The translations under genes and the position numbers were made by a program. A stretch of DNA of 45,528 bases from an uncultured Clostridia bacterium. Lineage in GTDB: Bacteria; Bacillota; Clostridia; Christensenellales; UBA1242. Positions 24,326 through 30,686 of the stretch are shown piece by piece (positions within the stretch are counted from its first letter, which is position 1; each line of letters starts with the position of its first letter). Location of the stretch: assembly GCA_944362965.1 (NCBI GenBank), contig CALVTR010000011.1, positions 1-45,528 on the forward strand, given 5' to 3'. Below the pieces are notes generated by a model. The model did no database searches, was not told the origin of the DNA, and worked only from the letters and a program-made list of their open reading frames with translations.

Positions 24326-24640
24326 TCACTTATGTCTAATTTTAAGAAGCGTTAAAACGGCGTCAACTTCTTTATCGTTAAGCTCTTTAAGAAGTTTTAT
24401 GTTGTTTGCATCTTGATAGACATCAGGGCAGAAGAACTCAAAGGTGCTGACACCAAGAATAGAAAGGATTTCTAAAAAATTTTGCAAAGAAATTTTTATC
24501 AATCCTTTTTCTACTTTGTAAATATAGCTTTGGTCTTTGCCTAATGCTAAACTTAAAGAATAAGCCGACATATTTTTTAAGTTTCTAAAATAACCAATTC
24601 TGTATAAGATATCTCGATATGACATGTTATTGTGTTCCAT
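24326..24640 (-). CDS. XRE-family transcriptional regulator
   Basis: 104 residues. An HTH_3-type domain spans ~10-75: I-G-Y-F-R-N-L-K-N-M-S-A-Y-S-L-S-L-A-L-G then K-D-Q-S-Y-I-Y-K-V-E-K-G (recognition helix) and I-S-L-Q-N-F-L-E-I-L-S-I-L-G-V-S. A short helical tail follows (K-E-L-N-D-K-E-V-D-A-V-L-T-L-L-K). It is divergent from the frameshifted gene at 24808; the 167-bp intergenic region between them is where both promoters must lie, so it may regulate itself and that gene. No ligand domain is visible. Confidence 0.85.
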   Translation of the reverse strand: MEHNNMSYRDILYRIGYFRNLKNMSAYSLSLALGKDQSYIYKVEKGLIKISLQNFLEILSILGVSTFEFFCPDVYQDANNIKLLKELNDKEVDAVLTLLKIRHK

Positions 24641-24807
24641 AGTAATATTCCTTTATTAAACATATTGTAAAAGTCAAACTGATTTATATACTTGACCTAT
24701 ATGTTTATTACACAATAATAGCTTGCATCAAAAGTTTATTTTTATACTTATTAAGCAAAATAAGTGAAGCTTGTATGCTTTTAACGTATATTAAAAGGAG
24801 ATAAAAA

Positions 24808-25202
24808 ATGATTGCAAGTTTCTTTTGCACTAGAGGCAATATGTTTACTGACGGCTATTGCTATGCTGTTTTCAGGCTCAGTTTGGCATTAACTAAATAC
24901 TATAAGGCGGACGAACTGGTTATTGCAAATAAATCAAATTATCTTATCTATTACTACCTAGGACATGTAGTGAAGAATATAAAAATTCACCGATTATAAC
25001 GTTGAACCCAAAAGAAAGCCCTAAAAGATTTAAAGAAATTGTTGATAAAAGCGACCTTGTGATTTTCTATTTAGACGACTTTGAACCAGACTATGCATCA
25101 AAGAAATTGGTGCTTGATTATGTGATAACGGAAAAGAAACCTTACATAGACCTTTACTCTATCTTAGAGCAGGAAGGGGAGATAGTGCTGCCTGTTTTAT
25201 AA
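24808..25202 (+). pseudogene. Frameshifted gene of unknown function (two halves)
   Basis: ATG 24808 (AAAGGAG) opens 63 codons that stop at 24999. A second open stretch in another frame runs from the region near 24955 to 25202 with no ribosome-binding site of its own (K-E-S-P-K-R-F-K-E-I-V-D-K-S-D-L-V-I-F-Y ...). Joining the frames around 24955-24965 gives one protein of ~130 residues: a Rossmann-like start, then 'D-K-S-D-L-V-I-F-Y-L-D-D', reminiscent of small nucleoside-2-deoxyribosyltransferase-like folds, although the family is not established. A single base change in length near 24960 would restore it, so either a real mutation or a sequencing error. Confidence 0.6.
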
Positions 25203-25323
25203 TTAAAGTGTAGATAATTTAGCAAAAGCCCTTATTTATCCCAAATCTATTTTTTTTCGTGTTTAGTATTTTTACATTCGTCCTAGAACAAAAGTATTTC
25301 AATGTTATGTAGACATATTCTCT

Positions 25324-25373
25324 TTTTAGTAGAGCGATTTTGATTGAAAAGTCTACTAAAAGTGGAGTATAAT
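25324..25373 (+). promoter_or_regulatory. Promoter with flanking inverted repeat (probable autoregulatory operator)
   Basis: TTTTAGTAGA (25324-25333) and TCTACTAAAA (25352-25361) are perfect 10-bp inverted arms flanking the -35 box TTGAAA (25344-25349); TATAAT (25368-25373) follows at 18 bp. The gene directly downstream is an HTH regulator, so self-control is likely. Confidence 0.6.
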
Positions 25374-25390
25374 ACTAAAAAGGAGAAAAA

Positions 25391-27283
25391 ATGTCTAACA
25401 TAGGAAAAAGAATAAACACGCTAAGAAAAGAAAGAAATATGACGCAAAAAGAGCTTGCAGAGAACTTGCATGTGTCTGATAAGCTAATAAGCAAATGGGA
25501 GCTTGGCTATAGTGAACCCGATATAGACGCGGTTTTATCACTTGCTAAAATTTTTGACGTATCTGTCTCTCAGCTCTTAGGAGAGAATGAAGAGCCTGCT
25601 ATTACTACTCAGCCTAAAAAGGATATAAATACACGTGTTAAAGGTTTCTTTAAACGCAACTATATGACGATAATTCAATTAGTTTTAATCTACATTGGGC
25701 TTATCTTTTGCATGGCGTCAATGGGATATTATATGGGCTATGACTTAGTAAGAGAGATTTTGCCAACAGGGTTGCAGGTTGTCTTTCTTGTCACAACTCT
25801 GCTTTTTGCCTTTTTACAAACCTTCTGCACGCTTGTCGATCCGGGACGCAAATCACTTACTACATTAAAGATAATTCTATTTTCACTTTGCGTGATTTTT
25901 GTGATATGTTGTTTTTCATTCTATGGCAAACTTGACGGACTTGCTCATAACGATAATCAGTCTTATCCACGATATTTTGCTTTCAGCGGTGGCGGTTATC
26001 TTTTCTTTATGCTTGCTCTTCTTTTCAACCTTCTTATTGATATAAGGGTGATAAAAACGAATGCACCACTTAAGTTTGAAAAGGTGTTTTTTATAATCGT
26101 GCTTTGCTTTTTAAGCTTTGAAAGCTGTCTGCTTGCAACAAATATTGTGACAGGTGCTGTTGCTTATGCCGAAGAATACTCCGAGCAGACAACTGCAAGA
26201 GAAATTGATTTTGAAGATGGCGATATTACTCTTTATGACATAGGGCAGACATATCAACTTGAAGTTATTTTTCGCAAGCAAGAAAGACCGGAGAAGGTTC
26301 TCTATCGCTCTTCAAATGAAGCCGTTGCAACAGTTGACGAAAATGGCTTAGTCACAGCGGTAGCTGCTGGTAGCTGCAATATAATTGCCACTCTTGAGAG
26401 TAATCCAGAAATTGAAACAAGGTGTTATGTTTATGTGGCTTGGCCAACAGTTGCAGTTGTTGACTATCCGGGCTTTGATAGTGACGTAGGATACACTCCT
26501 GCAAGTTTTTACTGGGGCGAGATAATAGAGCTGACCTGTCGCATAGATAATTATAGTAATTTTGACAACCTTGACTCAAGCAGATTTTCTTATACTTTTG
26601 TATCAAGCGAATTTTTAAATGAAGATGCTGTTGTTGATGGCGATGTAATCGAGGTGTCCGACATAGAAAACGGCATATTTACAATAAAGTTTATTATAAA
26701 TTCGTCAGAAGCTGACGAGGTTACTATCAATATTATAGACGACCTATCTTATATTAAAAGGCTGATTTACCAATTTGAATTTGATTGTTACGAAGCAAAT
26801 ATTCTTATTTATTCGCAGACATTTAAGGCTGGGCAGCAGAAAGAACTTCGTGCCTTTATTTCAACCACATACCCTGAAGAATGTGTCTATGAAGTTACAA
26901 GCGGTGAAAATGTTGCTGAGTTTATAGGGAAAGAGTTGTATATAAAAACATGTGGCACTTTTGAAGTGACGATAACCACAAAATTTGGCGTCTCTGCAAG
27001 TGAAGAGTTCACTGTCTCAGAGCGGGTGACATTTTCGCCCGACGATTTAAGCAGTTTTTATGACAATACAATTCGTGGCTCAAAAGTGATAAATTTTACT
27101 TTTGATGATGAGTTTGCCGTCACTGACAAGATTGAAGCGGAGTTTTCAAAAGAAGGCATTGCAGAGCTGCGATATGAAAACGGGCAGTATGTTATCTATG
27201 CGCTAGCGGACGGAGTAGTAGATGTCACTTTCACAAGTCATGGCTATTCAACTAGAAGCTATAGATTTGAATGTGTAGTTTAG
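25391..27283 (+). CDS. Membrane-anchored XRE regulator with extracellular Ig-like (Big_2) domain
   Basis: 630 residues. Residues 1-70 are a complete XRE HTH (R-I-N-T-L-R-K-E-R-N-M-T-Q-K-E-L-A-E-N-L then K-L-I-S-K-W-E-L-G). After a basic linker five hydrophobic helices (~92-112, 122-142, 155-175, 195-215, 228-250) cross the membrane. Residues ~265-350 read like a Big_2 Ig domain (Y-R-S-S-N-E-A-V-A-T-V-D-E-N-G-L-V-T-A-V-A-A-G). The remaining ~280 residues are further beta-rich extracellular repeats. The architecture suggests one-step signalling from outside the cell to DNA. GGAG precedes ATG 25391. The ligand is unknown. Confidence 0.85.
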   Translation: MSNIGKRINTLRKERNMTQKELAENLHVSDKLISKWELGYSEPDIDAVLSLAKIFDVSVSQLLGENEEPAITTQPKKDINTRVKGFFKRNYMTIIQLVLIYIGLIFCMASMGYYMGYDLVREILPTGLQVVFLVTTLLFAFLQTFCTLVDPGRKSLTTLKIILFSLCVIFVICCFSFYGKLDGLAHNDNQSYPRYFAFSGGGYLFFMLALLFNLLIDIRVIKTNAPLKFEKVFFIIVLCFLSFESCLLATNIVTGAVAYAEEYSEQTTAREIDFEDGDITLYDIGQTYQLEVIFRKQERPEKVLYRSSNEAVATVDENGLVTAVAAGSCNIIATLESNPEIETRCYVYVAWPTVAVVDYPGFDSDVGYTPASFYWGEIIELTCRIDNYSNFDNLDSSRFSYTFVSSEFLNEDAVVDGDVIEVSDIENGIFTIKFIINSSEADEVTINIIDDLSYIKRLIYQFEFDCYEANILIYSQTFKAGQQKELRAFISTTYPEECVYEVTSGENVAEFIGKELYIKTCGTFEVTITTKFGVSASEEFTVSERVTFSPDDLSSFYDNTIRGSKVINFTFDDEFAVTDKIEAEFSKEGIAELRYENGQYVIYALADGVVDVTFTSHGYSTRSYRFECVV

Positions 27284-27370
27284 ATTTAAATATAGTGTAA
27301 AGGTTAGAAATAATTAAAAATATGTTAAAAACAAAATGATTATTAACTTTATTTTAATTTGAATTTAAAT

Positions 27371-27416
27371 AAAAAATCACAAACAATGTGGGTGCACTTA
27401 ATGTTTGTGATTTTTT
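27371..27416. terminator. Bidirectional terminator
   Basis: AAAAAATCACAAACA (27371-27385) and TGTTTGTGATTTTTT (27402-27416) are perfect complements around a 16-nt loop between two convergent genes. Confidence 0.9.
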
Positions 27417-27427
27417 TAATTATTCAG

Positions 27428-27934
27428 CTAAATATTTCTCACCACTGTAAAAAGCACTAAAAATATAAGAATGGCAGACAAAATTTCTCTAAACTTGTTG
27501 TAGGTCTGTTGTTTTTTACTTAATTTTTTATCTTTATAATAGGTTAGTGCCAGCTGTGTAAAAGCAAAATAAAGGCAAGCTCCTAGTATGGCAAGCCCTG
27601 TTACCACACCAAACCAAATAGCACTTTTGACAAAGAATAGGCAGATTATGCAAACAATGGAAATTCCAAGTCCGCCAAGTGCAATATAGTGGTTTATTTT
27701 TGAGTTTTTAAGTTCTAAGTCTTCCTTATTTTTTATATCTTCATCACTGATAAGCTGGTCAATGGTGACATTAAAAAGTTTTGCAAGCTGTTTCAAACTT
27801 TCAATGCTCGGGTATCCGTTGTCTGTCTCCCACTTTGAAATGGCGGTGCGGGTGACATAAATCTTTTCCGCCAAATCGTCTTGTGTGAAATTATACTCTT
27901 GCCTTAATTTTTTAAGCTTTTCACTAAACTTCAT
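27428..27934 (-). CDS. XRE-family regulator with C-terminal membrane helices
   Basis: 168 residues. The HTH spans 1-65 (L-R-Q-E-Y-N-F-T-Q-D-D-L-A-E-K-I-Y-V-T-R-T-A-I-S-K-W-E split by the turn). Two hydrophobic hairpins (~83-103 and 107-125) and a last helix (~150-166) follow, the common layout of 'HTH plus DUF' membrane regulators. It begins 11 bp after the preceding PH-like gene stops, so both form a small operon. The target and signal are unknown. Confidence 0.88.
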   Translation of the reverse strand: MKFSEKLKKLRQEYNFTQDDLAEKIYVTRTAISKWETDNGYPSIESLKQLAKLFNVTIDQLISDEDIKNKEDLELKNSKINHYIALGGLGISIVCIICLFFVKSAIWFGVVTGLAILGACLYFAFTQLALTYYKDKKLSKKQQTYNKFREILSAILIFLVLFTVVRNI

Positions 27935-27944
27935 TTTCGCTCCA

Positions 27945-28307
27945 TCAAATACCGAGCAGTGTTAAAATTTGTTTTACAGCACTTTTGCCCTGCGTGATTG
28001 GGTATTTTTGTGTTTTACCATTTTTAAGCACAACCACAAGTTTTGCACTAAGCAGTCCGCCAACTTTTGCAGATTTAATACTTTCTTTGTCAATCGAAAC
28101 ACAGCCTTCATATTTTATCTGCTTATTTGAAAAGGGTGTAATCAAAATTTTATTGCCTTGCTTTGAAATTGCATGCATAGGCGCAAATGCACCACCAATC
28201 GCACCAAATAAGCTACCGCTTCCTGATTGTCCCCAAGCGACAAGGCCATCATCAGCCATTCCATTTTTGACTAAGTCTGAAGTCAAAGATTTTAAATTGT
28301 ATCCCAT
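27945..28307 (-). CDS. Small PH-like domain protein
   Basis: 120 residues. A short helical start and a glycine-rich loop (G-Q-S-G-S-G-S-L-F-G-A-I-G-G-A-F) are followed by seven short strands (K-I-L-I-T-P-F, E-G-C-V-S-I, K-S-A-K-V-G-G, A-K-L-V-V-V-L-K-N-G-K-T-Q-K-Y-P-I) and a terminal helix, the order of a bacterial PH-like fold. No catalytic motif. AAAGGAG precedes ATG 28307. It is co-transcribed with the membrane XRE regulator downstream. Confidence 0.65.
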   Translation of the reverse strand: MGYNLKSLTSDLVKNGMADDGLVAWGQSGSGSLFGAIGGAFAPMHAISKQGNKILITPFSNKQIKYEGCVSIDKESIKSAKVGGLLSAKLVVVLKNGKTQKYPITQGKSAVKQILTLLGI

Positions 28308-28506
28308 ATTTTTTCTCCTTTTAAATTTTTCAACTTTAAAGTTGTTAGCTTTATTATACAGCTTTTTCCTAAAAAGTCACGACACTTTTACTCACATTTG
28401 CTCTTTTTTTGCATAAATTCAAAAAATATTTTAATTTTTTAAAGCTTTTTTTTGATAAATTAAAAAACAGGGGAGAATATTTCAAACAATTTTATCTTAC
28501 ATAAAC

Positions 28507-28538
28507 AAAAAAGCCAGCATAGAGAAGCTGACTTTTTA
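28507..28538 (-). terminator. Terminator of the MoxR/vWA operon
   Basis: AAGCCAGC (28511-28518) pairs with GCTGACTT (28527-28534) around ATAGAGAA; on the minus strand a T-run follows. Confidence 0.8.
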
Positions 28539-28553
28539 TAGTGATGACTCAAG

Positions 28554-30290
28554 TTATAGTGATGGCTCAAGGTCATCATAGTCTTGCTCGGCATTCACCA
28601 TACTTTGCAAGTCTTTTTCATAAATATCAATCACTTTTCCACAGCAAGGGTGGAAATTTCTATTGCGATAGACAAGCCATAAAACATTTACTCCCTTAAG
28701 GTCACTTTTTGGCATCGTTCCGGGACAAGGTATGCCATCAGTGAAAACAATTTTATTGACTTCTCGTTTTTTAGAAAATGAGCGGACAGCCAAGTCCCAA
28801 TCTTCCGTCCAGCGAGCATCTCCGCGTGCTTCAGCAGGGATTTTGAAATTATCAATATCTCTTTCTGATTTTATTTCAACCATTCCCCAAAACCTTTCAT
28901 TGAAGCAACCGACTTTCAGTTTAGATTCTCTAAGCAGTGGTTTGAGTTGTCTCAAAAATGCTTTAACCATTTCAAGAGACACTGAGCCCGACACGTCTAT
29001 CATAACTTCGGTTTCAGCTTCATCTTCCACATCGTTTTCTTCAAGCCTGTATGCGTAATTGTTTTCAGCAATAGAACGACGTTGCGACCATATAGTTTCA
29101 GTTTTTTCAACTTCGCGTCTTAAGAGCAGTTTCCAATCGAGTATAGGCTTTGCCTGACCAACTTCTCCAAATTCAATCTTCGCGCCATCATTTTTTGCCA
29201 TTTCATTATTACGCATTTTCTCCATATTGCGTCTTGCTTGCGCTCTTCTCTCTTCACGATTTTCTTGAAATTGTGTTTTTTCGTTGAATTTGGCTTCTTC
29301 AAATTCTGGTATCTTGGCATCAGGGGAGAGCTTTTGAGATTGACTTTGTTTATTTTCGTCTTTACTTGTCTCTTCTTCTGTGTCACCTTGAAGTCTTTGT
29401 TTGAAGGCTTCTTCCCAAAGGCTGTGGTCATCCATCATGCCATCTTGCACACTATCAGATTGACCTTCTTGACTTTCACTAGATTGACTTTCTTGACTTT
29501 GCTCATGCTGTCCACTAGATTGACCACTTTGGTTAGAATTATTGCTTTGCCCTTGTTCTTGTGATTGAGCTCCCTGTTGGTCTCCGTTATGTCCTTTCCA
29601 GAAATTAGGCATGCTACTTTTGCCGTCGCCTTGCTTATTCTGTTGTGGCTGATTGTTGTTTTGTCCGCTTTCTGACTGGCTGCCGTTATCTTGTTCATTT
29701 TGTGAGCTATCTTGCTCACCTTGTTGACCCTTCTGTCCTTGATTTTCTTGTTTTCCGTCTTTCCCTTGCTCACCTTGTTGCCCATCTTGCTGGCTATCTT
29801 GCTCTTGACCGCCTTGCCCACTTTGTCCTTGTCCGTTATTGCCTTGTGGTTGCTGTTCTTTGGCTTTTTTCTCACTCAAAAGTTTATCATACAGCTCTTC
29901 AGCAGAATAGTTTAACGCGCCCGGCATATTCACATAGCCTTCTTTAATCTTAAATCCGTCCCGCTCTAAGTTTGCATTGATAATGGCATCGGTTGCTTGA
30001 TTCCAAAGGGATAAATCTCTCATTTTGCCATCTCTTCCTGTAATTCTAAACATATGCTCAAATTTTATATGCATAAGCTCATGGGCTATAAGAAAAAGTT
30101 TATCGTCATCACTTAGGCTTGCAAGATAATTTGGGTCAAAATAGATATTTTTGCCGTCAGTTGCGGCGGTATGATATTTCAAATCTGTTTTATATTCAAG
30201 ATTTACCGATGCAATTTCACTGCCAAAACGCGGATATCTTGCCATCATCAAATTTTTGACCTTTTGCAAAAGTTTTCTATCAAATTCCAT
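28554..30290 (-). CDS. Metallopeptidase-like/vWA protein (DUF2201 type)
   Basis: 578 residues in three parts. Residues ~1-135: putative zinc peptidase domain with H-E-L-M-H (70-74) in L-F-L-I-A-H-E-L-M-H-I-K-F-E-H. Residues ~140-345: a Gln/Gly/Ser/Asn/Asp-rich low-complexity linker. Residues ~425-565: a von Willebrand A domain with MIDAS D-V-S-G-S (~430) and K-I-V-F-T-D-G. This matches DUF2201_N plus VWA-like proteins, which are encoded with MoxR AAA+ ATPases, as here. In such pairs the ATPase is thought to remodel a target recruited by the vWA subunit. Whether the peptidase site is active is unknown. The linker produces several long spurious ORFs in other frames. Confidence 0.9.
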   Translation of the reverse strand: MEFDRKLLQKVKNLMMARYPRFGSEIASVNLEYKTDLKYHTAATDGKNIYFDPNYLASLSDDDKLFLIAHELMHIKFEHMFRITGRDGKMRDLSLWNQATDAIINANLERDGFKIKEGYVNMPGALNYSAEELYDKLLSEKKAKEQQPQGNNGQGQSGQGGQEQDSQQDGQQGEQGKDGKQENQGQKGQQGEQDSSQNEQDNGSQSESGQNNNQPQQNKQGDGKSSMPNFWKGHNGDQQGAQSQEQGQSNNSNQSGQSSGQHEQSQESQSSESQEGQSDSVQDGMMDDHSLWEEAFKQRLQGDTEEETSKDENKQSQSQKLSPDAKIPEFEEAKFNEKTQFQENREERRAQARRNMEKMRNNEMAKNDGAKIEFGEVGQAKPILDWKLLLRREVEKTETIWSQRRSIAENNYAYRLEENDVEDEAETEVMIDVSGSVSLEMVKAFLRQLKPLLRESKLKVGCFNERFWGMVEIKSERDIDNFKIPAEARGDARWTEDWDLAVRSFSKKREVNKIVFTDGIPCPGTMPKSDLKGVNVLWLVYRNRNFHPCCGKVIDIYEKDLQSMVNAEQDYDDLEPSL

Positions 30291-30299
30291 GCTTTGCTC

Positions 30300-30686
30300 C
30301 TAAAATGCCACAACGGCAAAATGATATAAGTCTGGGGAGATATTCTTTAAAGTGGACTTGTCTTTAACTGTAAAAACTATTATGCAGTTTTCTGGCAAAT
30401 AATATCCATTCATTTCTCTATCTTTAACAAGCCCAACGTATCTGTTTTGCTCATCTATTGAAAGCTCGTCAATACCGGTTATCACAAGATAGCTTATCTT
30501 CTTAAGACCGCTCTGCTCATCAACTTTTTCGGCAAAGCGTGGTTTGTCTCCTGCAAAAAGAAACTTATCGCTCACACTTGCTTTCATTCTAACGGCAGGG
30601 GATAACTTTCCACTGTCTGTCGTTTCGATAACCACGCAGGTTGCCTTTGAATTTCTCTGCAACTCAATAAGATTTTTGTTTATCAT
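30300..30686 (-). CDS. Degenerate AAA-like small protein of the MoxR/vWA operon
   Basis: 128 residues, starting inside the 3' end of the MoxR gene (ATGA overlap). The middle reads Y-L-V-I-T-G-I-D-E-L-S-I-D-E-Q-N-R-Y, then V-K-D-R-E-M-N-G-Y-Y-L-P-E-N-C-I-I-V-F-T. This follows the Walker B-to-sensor 1 part of MoxR/dynein-like AAA domains ('hhhhDEhs..vqN.ll..led..ng..lp.n..iiaT') but no Walker A exists. It is probably a partial or inactive AAA fold that pairs with the full ATPase; homology is inferred from pattern only. The next gene follows after 9 bp. Confidence 0.6.
   Translation of the reverse strand: MINKNLIELQRNSKATCVVIETTDSGKLSPAVRMKASVSDKFLFAGDKPRFAEKVDEQSGLKKISYLVITGIDELSIDEQNRYVGLVKDREMNGYYLPENCIIVFTVKDKSTLKNISPDLYHFAVVAF

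Noticed and set aside
29120..29947. Long ORFs in other frames opposite the peptidase-vWA gene
   Set aside because: They are shadows of the Gln/Gly/Ser-rich low-complexity linker and have no start signals.
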